In this document: one piece after another, positions 25,508 through 34,276 of the stretch
How positions within the stretch are numbered: the first letter of the stretch is position 1
How the letters are laid out: every line of letters begins with the position of its first letter
DNA from: Alloprevotella sp.
Lineage (GTDB): Bacteria; Bacteroidota; Bacteroidia; Bacteroidales; Bacteroidaceae
Length of the DNA stretch: 64,000 nucleotides
Reading direction: 5' to 3'
Assembly: GCA_017471505.1 (NCBI GenBank)
Contig: JAFUTC010000007.1
Location: 248,001 to 312,000, forward strand
The notes under the pieces: generated by a model
The model's database searches: none
What the model saw: only the letters and a program-made list of their open reading frames with translations
What the model was told of the DNA's origin: nothing
Position numbers and translations under genes: made by a program

Positions 25508-27406
25508 ATGAGTTGCATAGGCCATAGGATACATCGTTGGGTGCTTTGTCTGACTGCAATAGCGGCCGGAGTGTGCCCCACCCTCTCGTCGGCCCAGACC
25601 ACAGGCGAGACGGTCAATGCCACCTTTGTCCCCGTAAAATCGATTGACGAACTCAACACCACCGACCATTTCCTGGTCTATTCACAAGAGAACGACCAAC
25701 GCGGATGGCTCCTTTCCAGCGAAAAATCAAGTGCCACGTCCTCTAAGAAACTTGCCGCCATCGCCACGTCCGTCCCACAACCGCAAACCATAAGCATGCC
25801 GCAGAGCAGTTGCCTATGGCGACTGTCTTTCAACGGTGCGCGGACTGAAATATCGCTCCTGTCGGCCAACGGCACAGGCGGAATTGCCACAAGCGGTACG
25901 AACGACCTCGTCATCACGGCTTCGTCGCCCAAGGCCTGGGTATTTATCGACAACGGCGACGGCACTTTCACGCTGCGCAACAGTTCCACCTCCAACTACT
26001 GCCTTGCCGTCAGCGACATGGACCAATATGCCTATTGGGGTAACTATTCGCGCTACGGACAAAGCAGTTCGAAACTCACCTTCTACAGGCAACTGGATGG
26101 ACTGGACGAAGTAACCGGCTCGGCCGAGGCACCTGCCGACGGAAAATGGGTTGCATTCCGCGCCGACGACCATCTGGCCGACAGCCAGTTGCGTGCCGTC
26201 GACTATTCCGACTATGAACTGTCGGACGGACAAGTGGCCAACGACCCACAACTAGCCAACTTTTTGGTGACAACCTTGTCGGACGGATTGTTCACCCTAC
26301 AGCGCTCAGACAAAACCTACTTGCAGCACGACTTGTCGTATGGCAACGAGGCTGCCACCTGGACCATTTTCAACGGCCAACTATGCACCCACGCCACGCC
26401 CCACAAGATTGTTGCCTATCTCCCAAGCAGTCAGACATTCAACTCGCTCACGCCGTCCGACGCTCTTAGCCGCCAGGGACAAGGCATCACATTCTGCACA
26501 CTTGGCCTACTCCCCGACTCCACCGTCACCGCACAAGGCACCAAGAAACTCACCGGTACGTGGTCGGCGCCGCAACTTGCGAATACAGACTTTACAGATG
26601 TCAGTGCGCTCGACCTCACCGAAATTGCATTGCCCCTGCATGCCAGCGACTTTGCCTATGCCCTCGACGCACACAACATTCCCATCTACATCGACCATGG
26701 TCAGGCAGCCTACGCACCCGAGTCCTGGCGCTTTGTCGTCGTACACCATGCCAACGGAACCGACTCGCTCCGCAAAATGACATACCTGGTCGACAAGGAA
26801 CCCCTATGCATCGACCGCGAAATTGGCTGCACCTACGCCACAGACCTCGAATATCATCGCGAAGCCTACATGGACCTGAAATGGGAAACGGTTTGCCTGC
26901 CATTTGCATGGAAGGTTGCCTCATCGTTCGTAGCCTATCAGTTCGCAGGCTACTCCAACGGTGAACTTTCCTTTAGCAAAACGTCGGAAATAGCAGCCTA
27001 CCAACCGGTTATACTACGATACGACGGCCACAACAATAGCGGAACATTTCCCTTGTTTATCGTTCCGAGCGACAAGCATATCGCACCGCCCACGGAGGAC
27101 AATGACGGACCTTTCTACGGCAATTTTATCGACTGGAATGTCGGTAGCGACGATTGCGACCACGTCTATTTTCTCACGCAAGACGGCACCACGTTCAAGC
27201 AGGTGGCTCCCGGCAGCCACTTGTCGCCTTTCCGTGCCTACATGCACCTTACCGGCAACCGGTCGACCCTTCGCGTGCGCTTCATCGACCGGCCCGTCGA
27301 TTCCGACCACGACACTCCTGCCGTCTACGACCTTCGCGGCCGCAGGCTCCAGCAACCTTCCGGTCACGGAATCTATTTAATAGGCTCAAAAAAAGTGCTT
27401 CTGTAA
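25508..27406 (+). CDS. Large secreted protein with C-terminal sorting-like tail
   Basis: About 632 residues. The ATG at 25508 gives a plausible signal peptide (MSCIGHRIHRWVLCLTAIAA...LSSAQT). A GTG at 25499 is an alternative. The body is Ser/Thr/Asp-rich with no recognised catalytic motif. Segments such as SSNYCLAVSDMDQYAYWG and GDGTFTLRNSST resemble ricin-like or beta-trefoil surface modules, but this is only suggestive. The last 27 residues (VYDLRGRRLQ...GIYLIGSKKVLL) resemble the tail of the endonuclease at 59.4 kb. Such tails occur on many Prevotella/Bacteroides exported proteins and recall type IX sorting signals. Function unknown. Confidence 0.7.
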   Translation: MSCIGHRIHRWVLCLTAIAAGVCPTLSSAQTTGETVNATFVPVKSIDELNTTDHFLVYSQENDQRGWLLSSEKSSATSSKKLAAIATSVPQPQTISMPQSSCLWRLSFNGARTEISLLSANGTGGIATSGTNDLVITASSPKAWVFIDNGDGTFTLRNSSTSNYCLAVSDMDQYAYWGNYSRYGQSSSKLTFYRQLDGLDEVTGSAEAPADGKWVAFRADDHLADSQLRAVDYSDYELSDGQVANDPQLANFLVTTLSDGLFTLQRSDKTYLQHDLSYGNEAATWTIFNGQLCTHATPHKIVAYLPSSQTFNSLTPSDALSRQGQGITFCTLGLLPDSTVTAQGTKKLTGTWSAPQLANTDFTDVSALDLTEIALPLHASDFAYALDAHNIPIYIDHGQAAYAPESWRFVVVHHANGTDSLRKMTYLVDKEPLCIDREIGCTYATDLEYHREAYMDLKWETVCLPFAWKVASSFVAYQFAGYSNGELSFSKTSEIAAYQPVILRYDGHNNSGTFPLFIVPSDKHIAPPTEDNDGPFYGNFIDWNVGSDDCDHVYFLTQDGTTFKQVAPGSHLSPFRAYMHLTGNRSTLRVRFIDRPVDSDHDTPAVYDLRGRRLQQPSGHGIYLIGSKKVLL

Positions 27407-27429
27407 CAATCAGTTATAGAAGCCCGAAA

Positions 27430-27528
27430 ATTCCATAATGGAATCAAAAAATTGCATTATGGGACAGCGAAATTGCATTATACAATTTGCGGATTGCATA
27501 ATGCATTTTTTGGGTTACATAATCGGAC
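27430..27528. repeat. 21-bp-period palindrome array, locus 3
   Basis: Cores start at 27430 (attccataatggaat, a perfect palindrome), 27451, 27472, 27493 and 27514, exactly 21 bases apart. The second and last are degenerate on the right half. The array begins 23 bases after the secreted-protein stop and ends about 150 bases before hpt. Confidence 0.88.
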
Positions 27529-27675
27529 GCGCAGAACGTCAAGGTACGACCGAAAAAAGCCAGTAATTAGTCTGTCCGCGCAACAATTTCCCGCTTTGAC
27601 TAGTCCGATTTGATATTTTTCACTACATTCGCGTTTTAATATCACAATAGTCTCCCTTCTAAAACATCCAATCCT

Positions 27676-28209
27676 ATGAATCGCGTCAAAGTTAAAGACA
27701 AAGTGTTCAAGCCATTTATATCGGAAGAAACCATCAAGACACGCGTGAAGGAACTTGCGGCCGTGATGAGCGAAGACCTTGCCGGCAAGAAGCCCCTATT
27801 TCTCGTCGTGCTGAACGGTGCCTTCGTCTTCGCCGCCGACCTTGTGCGCGAAGTGAACCTTGATTGTGAAGTGTCGTTCATTCGTCTGGCCTCGTATGCC
27901 GGTACCAGTTCCACAGGGGTGGTTCGCGAAATCATGGGACTCAACGAAAGACTTGAAGGACGCACGGTAGTTATCGTAGAGGACATTATCGACTCCGGAC
28001 TTACCATGAAGGATTTGATTGCCAAATTAGAAGAGCGCCACCCCGCAGAGATAAAGGTGGCCACGCTATTAGTCAAGCCGTGCAACCTCAAGGTTGACCT
28101 GACCGTAGACTACTGTTGTTTCGAGATTCCCAACGACTTTATTCTCGGATACGGACTGGACTACGACGGAGAAGGTCGCAACCTGAAGGAAATCTATGTA
28201 ATCGACTAA
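27676..28209 (+). CDS. hpt: Hypoxanthine phosphoribosyltransferase
   Basis: 177-residue purine-salvage enzyme converting hypoxanthine (and usually guanine) plus PRPP to IMP or GMP. The PRPP loop is VVIVEDIIDSGLTM. Upstream are LVVLNGAFVFAADLVRE and the flexible-loop SYAGTSSTG; the C-terminal ILGYGLDYDGEGRNL is typical of bacterial HPRT. It leads the run hpt-adk-obg-nadE with gaps of only 25-51 bases, all on the plus strand. Its substrate pathway links to adk (adenine nucleotides) immediately downstream. Confidence 0.95.
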   Translation: MNRVKVKDKVFKPFISEETIKTRVKELAAVMSEDLAGKKPLFLVVLNGAFVFAADLVREVNLDCEVSFIRLASYAGTSSTGVVREIMGLNERLEGRTVVIVEDIIDSGLTMKDLIAKLEERHPAEIKVATLLVKPCNLKVDLTVDYCCFEIPNDFILGYGLDYDGEGRNLKEIYVID

Positions 28210-28238
28210 CATTTGTCCGACAAACAACCACACCGAAT

Positions 28239-28808
28239 ATGAAAAATATCGTATTGTTTGGTGCCCCCGGCTCAGGCAAAGGCACCCAGAGCGAACTGCT
28301 CATAGAAAAATATGGTTTCAAGCACATCTCGACGGGCGACGCCTTACGCGCTGAAATCAAACAAGGAACCGAACTCGGAAAAATAGCACAGGGATTTATC
28401 AACGACGGCAAATTGCTGCCCGACGACCTTATCATCAAGTTGCTTGCCTCCGTATACGATTCGATGCTTCCCTGTGAAGGAATCATCTTCGACGGCTTCC
28501 CCCGCACCATTCCACAAGCCGAGGCTCTCAACGAAATGCTGAAGGAACGCGGCGAAACCTTGAGCGCCATGATTGAACTGGACGTCCCCGAAGAAGAACT
28601 CATCACCCGCCTCATTCTGCGCGGCAAGAGTTCCGGCCGGGCCGACGACAACGAAGCAACCATACGCCAGCGCCTCGAAGTCTATAAGCAACAGACCCGC
28701 CCCGTAAGCGACTGGTACGAAAAAGAAGGTTCGCGCCACGCCATCAAGGGCATAGGCAGCCTCGAAAGCATCTTTGCCGACATCTGCAAAGTGGTCGACG
28801 CCCTTTAG
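28239..28808 (+). CDS. adk: Adenylate kinase
   Basis: 189-residue kinase that equilibrates 2 ADP with ATP and AMP. The P-loop is GAPGSGKGTQ at residues 8-17, the AMP-binding part KHISTGDALRAEI, and the FDGFPRTIPQAEAL segment follows. The LID region is short with no zinc-binding cysteines, the short-lid type. An open frame extends upstream into hpt, but the ATG at 28239 gives the standard start MKNIVLFGAPG, 29 bases after hpt. Confidence 0.96.
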   Translation: MKNIVLFGAPGSGKGTQSELLIEKYGFKHISTGDALRAEIKQGTELGKIAQGFINDGKLLPDDLIIKLLASVYDSMLPCEGIIFDGFPRTIPQAEALNEMLKERGETLSAMIELDVPEEELITRLILRGKSSGRADDNEATIRQRLEVYKQQTRPVSDWYEKEGSRHAIKGIGSLESIFADICKVVDAL

Positions 28809-28859
28809 CCGGCACATACCCTCCCCCATACTAATCCCCTCGTCGAATCCCATAGCACA

Positions 28860-30014
28860 ATGGCCGAAACAAACTTTATTGACTACGCAAAAATCTTTTG
28901 CCGGTCCGGAAAAGGCGGTAGAGGCTCTACCCACATGCATCGGGCAAAATACAACCCCAACGGCGGGCCCGACGGCGGCGATGGCGGACGCGGAGGCAAT
29001 ATCTATCTGCGCGGAAATCGCAATCTTTGGACGCTGCTCCACCTTAAATACGAAAGACACGTCTTTGCCGGACACGGACAGAACGGCGGCAAGTCGCTCC
29101 TGCACGGGGCAGCCGGCGCCGACAAGTATATCGACGTGCCGTGCGGCACGGTGGCCTACGATGCCGAAACAGGCAAATACCTCTGCGACATTACCGAGGA
29201 CGGCCAGGTCGTTATGCTCCTGAAAGGCGGACGCGGCGGACTCGGCAACTGGCACTTTCGCACCGCCACCAATCAGGCTCCGCGCTACGCACAACCCGGA
29301 GAACCGATGCAGGAACTCATGATTGTGCTGGAACTGAAGTTGCTTGCCGACGTGGGCCTCGTTGGTTTCCCCAACGCCGGTAAGTCGACATTGCTGTCGG
29401 CCACTTCTGCCGCAAAGCCAAAGATTGCAAACTATCCGTTCACCACTCTTCAGCCCTCGGTGGGTATTATTTCCTACCGCGAGGGGCAGTCGTTCGTAAT
29501 GGCCGATATTCCGGGCATCATCGAAGGCGCTTCCGAGGGCAAAGGACTCGGACTCCGATTCCTGCGACATATCGAACGCAACTCCACACTCTTGTTTCTC
29601 GTTCCGGCCGACAGCGACCACATCAAGCAAGACTATGAGACACTGCTGTCCGAACTACGTGCCTTCAACCCCGCCCTGGAAGAGAAGCGGCGCGTACTTG
29701 GCATCTCAAAATGCGACCTGATTGACGAGGAACTCATGCAACTTCTCGAAGAGGAACTGCCTACCGACATCGAACATGTCTTTTTCTCGGCCGTGACCGG
29801 CTATGGCGTCGATAAGCTGAAAGACGTATTGTGGAAAAACCTCTATCACGACAAAATCGAGAACGGTGCCGAACGCCACGAGGAACTTGTCCACCGCGAC
29901 ATGAAGAGTCAGGTGCTCGACGTAGACTTTGAAGAATGGGAACCCGACTGGGAAGACGACACAAACGATAGCGAAGACGATGAATTTGACCTGGATGACC
30001 TGATAGTCGAATAA
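28860..30014 (+). CDS. obg: Obg GTPase
   Basis: 384-residue ribosome-associated GTPase needed for 50S maturation and stress responses. The N-terminal Obg fold is glycine-rich ([28 protein letters not shown]). The G domain starts with [12 protein letters not shown] near residue 168, with [10 protein letters not shown] as G3. The C-terminus is strongly acidic ([13 protein letters not shown]...[12 protein letters not shown]) instead of a full OCT domain, common in this phylum. It follows adk by 51 bases and precedes nadE by 25. Confidence 0.96.
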   Translation: MAETNFIDYAKIFCRSGKGGRGSTHMHRAKYNPNGGPDGGDGGRGGNIYLRGNRNLWTLLHLKYERHVFAGHGQNGGKSLLHGAAGADKYIDVPCGTVAYDAETGKYLCDITEDGQVVMLLKGGRGGLGNWHFRTATNQAPRYAQPGEPMQELMIVLELKLLADVGLVGFPNAGKSTLLSATSAAKPKIANYPFTTLQPSVGIISYREGQSFVMADIPGIIEGASEGKGLGLRFLRHIERNSTLLFLVPADSDHIKQDYETLLSELRAFNPALEEKRRVLGISKCDLIDEELMQLLEEELPTDIEHVFFSAVTGYGVDKLKDVLWKNLYHDKIENGAERHEELVHRDMKSQVLDVDFEEWEPDWEDDTNDSEDDEFDLDDLIVE

Positions 30015-30039
30015 GTCAACAACCTAAACCAATAGACAC

Positions 30040-31989
30040 ATGAAAGGGTTTGTAAAGGTGGCCGCTGCCATTCCACAGACGAACGTGGCAGACTGCGTAG
30101 GCAATACGCAACAAATCGTAGGACAAATCCAAGAGGCTGCAGCCCGACAGGCGGGCCTCATAGTCTTTCCCGAACTGGCCATTACGGGCTATTCGTGCAA
30201 AGACCTGCTGCTGCAAGATTCCCTTATCAAACAGGCACAGAACTGCCTCGCAGAAATTGCCGCGGCCACCCAGTCGGCCGACATCATTGCCGTGGTGGGA
30301 CTGCCCATAGCATACGGCAACGCACTCTATGATTGCGCCGCCGTCGTAGAGAACGGAGCGGTGAAAGGACTCGTGCCTAAAACTATCTTCCTCAACGACA
30401 ACAACCGCAACGACCTGCGTTGGTTCAAGTCGGCCTATGGCATTGCCCCCAATGCCACGATCAGACTGTTCGACCAAGATGTTCCCATCGGCCGCAACCT
30501 GCTATTCCAAACCGACCTGTATTCCTTCGGCATAGAACTCGGCGAAGAAGCCACGACCCCCTATCGTCCGGCCGCCCATCAGGCGCAGGCCGGTGCCGAC
30601 CTTATTCTCCACCTGACCGCACACAGCGACGTGGTCGGAAAATACCGACAGACCAAAGCACAAATTGCCCAGACGAGCAAAACGCTCTGCTGTGCCTGCG
30701 TCTCCACCAGCTGCGGCTTTGGCGAAAGTACGCAGGACGGCGTGTTTGGCGGCTACAGCCTGATTGCCGAACAAGGAAAAGTCGTAGCCGAAGCCACCCG
30801 CTACTCGACAGTTCCGCAACTGACAATCGCAGAGATAGACCTCGACCGCATCGGTCATAGCCGGCGTACACACGCCATGAGCCTCGCTGTTCACCACCCA
30901 CAGTCGGCGTGCCGAGCCATAAGGCTAGAAACCGTTGCCACCGCCACCCCCGCATGCACTACAAGGTCGGTGAATCCGCTGCCATTCGTTCCGGCATCGG
31001 ACACCCTTGCAGCCGACTGCGAAGAGGTGCTGACGCTTCAAGCCCTTGCGTTGGCCAAGCGCTTGCTTCACACGCACACGCAGAAAATCATAATCGGCGT
31101 AAGCGGCGGCCTCGACTCGACGCTGGCACTTATCGTAGGTATCAAGGCCTTTGACATGCTGGGACTTAGCCATGAAGGAATCGTCGGCTACACTATGCCC
31201 GGTTTCGGTACCACGCGACGCACCCATTCAAATGCCACTGCCCTGATGGAGAGCCTCGGCATTTCCGTGAAAGAAGTGCCTATACACGACGCCTGCAAGC
31301 AACATTTCAGCGACATTGGCTTAGATCCGACCAAACTCGACGCGGCCTTTGAAAACAGTCAAGCCCGCGAACGCACACAAATCCTTATGGATGTGGCAAA
31401 CATGATAGGCGCATTGGTTGTGGGAACTGGCGACTTGAGCGAACTGGCACTCGGATGGGCCACTTACAATGGCGACCACATGTCTATGTATGGCGTCAAT
31501 GCCGGCATACCAAAGACCTTGATCAAATACCTAATCCGGCACTACGCTGAAAGTTGTGGAAACGAAGCTATCAGCCAGATTTTGCTCGATGTGCTTGACA
31601 CTCCCGTCAGTCCGGAACTGCTTCCGTCGGACGACAAGGGCGAAATCCAACAAAAGACAGAAGACCTGGTCGGTCCGTATGAACTCCACGACTTTTTCCT
31701 CTATCATTTTTTGAACAACGGCTATGGTCCGGAGAAAATCTACGAACTTGCCAAGGTAGCCTTTAGTGGAACAGACCCGCGCGTCAGCACCTACGACAAA
31801 ACCACCATATTAAAATGGCTGACAACCTTCTTCCGCCGGTTCTTCAGTCAACAGTTCAAACGCAGTTGTATGCCCGACGGTCCGCAAGTGCTGTCGTGTT
31901 CGCTCAGTCCACGGGGAGCCTGGTCGATGCCTACCGACGCTACCGCCGAACTGTGGTTGAAAGAATGCGAAACCCTGACAAACGGGTAG
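30040..31989 (+). CDS. nadE: Glutamine-dependent NAD+ synthetase
   Basis: 649-residue two-domain enzyme. The N-terminal nitrilase-fold glutaminase has catalytic Glu45 in VFPELAITGYSCKDL and a Lys in LVPKTIFLNDN. The C-terminal synthetase has the ATP pyrophosphatase loop GVSGGLDSTLAL and TGDLSELALGW. Together they amidate nicotinic-acid adenine dinucleotide to NAD+ using glutamine. Normal length for the large form. Last gene before a strong terminator at 32042. Confidence 0.95.
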   Translation: MKGFVKVAAAIPQTNVADCVGNTQQIVGQIQEAAARQAGLIVFPELAITGYSCKDLLLQDSLIKQAQNCLAEIAAATQSADIIAVVGLPIAYGNALYDCAAVVENGAVKGLVPKTIFLNDNNRNDLRWFKSAYGIAPNATIRLFDQDVPIGRNLLFQTDLYSFGIELGEEATTPYRPAAHQAQAGADLILHLTAHSDVVGKYRQTKAQIAQTSKTLCCACVSTSCGFGESTQDGVFGGYSLIAEQGKVVAEATRYSTVPQLTIAEIDLDRIGHSRRTHAMSLAVHHPQSACRAIRLETVATATPACTTRSVNPLPFVPASDTLAADCEEVLTLQALALAKRLLHTHTQKIIIGVSGGLDSTLALIVGIKAFDMLGLSHEGIVGYTMPGFGTTRRTHSNATALMESLGISVKEVPIHDACKQHFSDIGLDPTKLDAAFENSQARERTQILMDVANMIGALVVGTGDLSELALGWATYNGDHMSMYGVNAGIPKTLIKYLIRHYAESCGNEAISQILLDVLDTPVSPELLPSDDKGEIQQKTEDLVGPYELHDFFLYHFLNNGYGPEKIYELAKVAFSGTDPRVSTYDKTTILKWLTTFFRRFFSQQFKRSCMPDGPQVLSCSLSPRGAWSMPTDATAELWLKECETLTNG

Positions 31990-32041
31990 GTCCATATAAC
32001 CAAGAGTAAATAACAACTAAAAATTCAAATTACTCCATTAT

Positions 32042-32092
32042 AGCGATGTTGGCTTTTCGGGAAGTCTCCTTCTCTGCCAACATCGCTTTTTT
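32042..32092 (+). terminator. Terminator after nadE
   Basis: Perfect 12-bp arms agcgatgttggc (32042-32053) and gccaacatcgct (32076-32087), then a T-run to 32092. Confidence 0.88.
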
Positions 32093-32145
32093 ATTGCCAA
32101 GGCAAAATCCATCAATATATTTTAGGTTGTCAGAATCTTATTTAT

Positions 32146-32153
32146 TATTTTTG
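32146..32153 (+). promoter_or_regulatory. -7 box (TATTTTTG) ahead of the structured leader
   Basis: TATTTTTG gives a predicted RNA start near 32158, about 255 bases before the acyltransferase ATG. A TTG at 32127 is 16 bases upstream, shorter than usual. Confidence 0.55.
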
Positions 32154-32157
32154 CATA

Positions 32158-32345
32158 AACATAGAGTTGCGCAGTGGCGCAACACCAATGTATCATAGCG
32201 TTTGCTATTTGCTCAACAACAATGAAACGTAGGAACTTTCATTAATAGAATAACAGGAACTGAGCAGATAAGTGAACGACCACGTAAAAAAATCGTGGCC
32301 GTTCTTGTCTGCCTGTTACGGTTCTCCTACGACCGCATTGTTCGG
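32158..32345 (+). ncRNA. Candidate structured RNA or 5' leader with a long irregular hairpin
   Basis: Two small hairpins come first: gttgcgc/gcgcaac (32166-32183) and atagc/gctat (32195-32208). A roughly 125-base irregular hairpin follows, built from nested pairs: 32218-32224 with 32336-32342, 32228-32234 with 32325-32331, 32252-32256 with 32313-32317, 32264-32268 with 32308-32312, and 32275-32284 with 32294-32303. A large asymmetric internal loop lies between the second and third stems. The shape recalls 6S RNA (closing stem, bubble, terminal stem), but I cannot confirm that family. It could instead be a long 5' UTR controlling the acyltransferase. No U-run ends it. Confidence 0.45.
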
Positions 32346-32415
32346 ACTAAGAATGTCCACGATTTGCGTGTCTATAGGAAATGGAGCGACAGCGGGCGCA
32401 CAACGCTAAATACAA

Positions 32416-33459
32416 ATGTCGCAGCAAACACCAGCGTGTTCGCCCAACCTTACACGTCCGTGGAAGAATTGGATAGATTGGGCAAAAACCATTGGGATGT
32501 TATGTATCGTATGGGGACATACGTTCCCTGTATACCTTTCCCCTTTCATTTACGCGTTCAACGTGCCACTTTTCTTCTTTTTGTCAGGCTATTTGACTAA
32601 AGAAGAATTCGACACAACCATATTCTACAAGAAACTATGGCACAACCTTATTGTGCCATACCTTATCCTTGGGTTGTCACTCAACGCCATATTTATTGTT
32701 TCACACAAAATAAGTCTTATATCGCTATACTCTGTATTACTGATGCTTGTGGGCGTGCATAGTATGGGAGAAATTATCGGTTGTTCCAGTTTGTGGTTTG
32801 TATACACACTCATCCTTATAAAAGTGGCATTTTTCTACGCCTCACGATTGAAATACGGAATTCCATGTATCGGCATAATCGCCATTGTCTGTATGTTCGC
32901 CTACAACTTGTCGGGAAATAATAATATGGCATGGGCATTTACCAACACTTTTATCGCCCTCCCCTATTTCATTGCAGGATTCTACACTTCAAAGCCAGCA
33001 TTTCATAAGGTAGCAAGTGCATGGATACTAAGATATCAAAAGACGCCTCTGATAGTTAAGTCGTGCATCATTTTACTGCTAATCGGTTGCACATTTATAG
33101 TAAGTAGCAACAACGACAACGCATTTCTCTTCAAAGGTCAATATGGCCACTGCTATCCATTATTCCTAATGGGTAGTATCACGGGAATAGGTACGATACT
33201 GATGATTTCACATTTACTGGACGGATTTTGCAATAGAAACTGTCATCTCATTTCAATAGGCTCTATTATTATCTTAGCATATCATCTATATGTGCTGGTT
33301 CCTGCCTTAAAAGTTCTTAACTATTATATAGACAAACCATTGATTGATAATGTAGTAAAATTCGGACTTTCAATAACCATACTCATACTTTTCATCCCCA
33401 TAATTATGCTTACAAAGCGCTTCTTTCCCATACTTTTAGGGAGCCGTGCTAAGAAATAA
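32416..33459 (+). CDS. Acyltransferase family 3 membrane protein
   Basis: 347-residue multi-pass membrane protein of the acyltransferase-3 (OafA/YrhL-like) family, which O-acetylates surface sugars. It starts NWIDWAKTIGMLCIVWGHTFP with the family's conserved His, followed by PLFFFLSGYLTKEE and about ten hydrophobic helices. The ATG at 32416 is the only reasonable start before that motif. The gene is AT-richer than its neighbours: 23 of 60 bases are G or C at 33061-33120, against 30 of 60 at 31381-31440 in nadE. It stands alone between terminators. These points suggest it came in by transfer. Confidence 0.8.
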   Translation: MSQQTPACSPNLTRPWKNWIDWAKTIGMLCIVWGHTFPVYLSPFIYAFNVPLFFFLSGYLTKEEFDTTIFYKKLWHNLIVPYLILGLSLNAIFIVSHKISLISLYSVLLMLVGVHSMGEIIGCSSLWFVYTLILIKVAFFYASRLKYGIPCIGIIAIVCMFAYNLSGNNNMAWAFTNTFIALPYFIAGFYTSKPAFHKVASAWILRYQKTPLIVKSCIILLLIGCTFIVSSNNDNAFLFKGQYGHCYPLFLMGSITGIGTILMISHLLDGFCNRNCHLISIGSIIILAYHLYVLVPALKVLNYYIDKPLIDNVVKFGLSITILILFIPIIMLTKRFFPILLGSRAKK

Positions 33460-33484
33460 CGGCTAACACTACTAATGACAACGC

Positions 33485-33518
33485 AAGCGGGAGGCATCAA
33501 ATTGATGCCTCCCGCTTT
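33485..33518. terminator. Bidirectional terminator between acyltransferase and cdd
   Basis: Perfect inverted repeat: aagcgggaggcatcaa (33485-33500) and ttgatgcctcccgctt (33502-33517), T on either side, between converging genes. Confidence 0.88.
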
Positions 33519-33521
33519 CAA

Positions 33522-33995
33522 TTATAGTGAATCGCTTGTAAACTGAAACGGAAGTAAATCGCTGACTGATTCGAAAATATACACTTTCTCGCGACCACAA
33601 AGAATGGTGCGCATTGGATGGTGGCGGTGTTCGATTTCTGAAAGCACCTGACGGCAAGCGCCACAGGGAGAAATCGGTTCGTCGGAGAAATTGCCCGAGG
33701 TGTCTATGGCCGCAATGGCTATCGCCTTCACTCCCACACCGGGGTAGTTGGCATTGGCATAGAACACGGTACAACGCTCGGCACATATACCAGTAGTGAA
33801 CGAAGCGTTCTCTTGATTGCTGCCGGTGAGCACTACCCCATTGTCCAACATCAAAGCTGCACCCACTTTGAAATGGGAAAATGGGGAATAGCTCGTTTGC
33901 GTGGCTTCACGCGCCTTTTCAGCCAATTGTTTGTCTAAGGCGGGAAGTTCATCAAACGTATATTCTTGAAAATTGGTCTTAATTTGTCTGTTCAT
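33522..33995 (-). CDS. cdd: Cytidine deaminase
   Basis: 157-residue zinc enzyme that deaminates cytidine and deoxycytidine to uridine and deoxyuridine. The zinc and catalytic residues are Cys71 and Glu73 in CAERC and Cys111/Cys114 in PCGACRQ. The N-terminal half has SYSPFSHFKVGAAL and GSNQENAS, as in homotetrameric cytidine deaminases. CAERC replaces the more common CAERT/A. A TAAATTTG box on the minus strand (34025-34018) gives a short leader. It ends at the bidirectional terminator. Confidence 0.94.
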   Translation of the reverse strand: MNRQIKTNFQEYTFDELPALDKQLAEKAREATQTSYSPFSHFKVGAALMLDNGVVLTGSNQENASFTTGICAERCTVFYANANYPGVGVKAIAIAAIDTSGNFSDEPISPCGACRQVLSEIEHRHHPMRTILCGREKVYIFESVSDLLPFQFTSDSL

Positions 33996-34017
33996 CCTAT
34001 TATCGCTTTATTTCATA

Positions 34018-34025
34018 CAAATTTA
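34018..34025 (-). promoter_or_regulatory. -7 box (TAAATTTG) for cdd
   Basis: Minus-strand TAAATTTG lies 22 bases before the cdd start codon (33995). No clear -33. Confidence 0.5.
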
Positions 34026-34192
34026 CGTTCTTTTTTGAAAAGTGCGAAATTCCATAAAGAAATAAGGCATTTTGCAACCTGAATAAGACAGCAGGCACAC
34101 TGAACAGGTTCCGGAACAAAAAAGATTTGCACACTTTTGTCAGAATGATGCAAAAAAAGCCCTAAAACAGACAATGATTCCTTAAATAATAT

Positions 34193-34200
34193 TATCTTTG
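34193..34200 (+). promoter_or_regulatory. -7 box (TATCTTTG) for ppdK
   Basis: TATCTTTG lies 76 bases before the ppdK ATG, in the 281-base divergent gap with cdd. The rest of the gap is AT-rich without other recognised elements. Confidence 0.55.
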
Positions 34201-34276
34201 CGCACGAAAAAATTATTTCGTTTTTCAAGACTATACAAATAACATATTACATAACATTCTTTACTTGAATCTACTT

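Noticed and set aside
28344-29630. 428-codon minus-strand ORF across adk and obg
   Set aside because: The plus strand carries two unmistakable conserved genes here. The reverse frame has no family motif.
32295-32600. 101-codon plus-strand ORF starting in the structured leader
   Set aside because: It overlaps the acyltransferase N-terminus in another frame and shows no recognisable protein. The hairpin better explains the upstream part.
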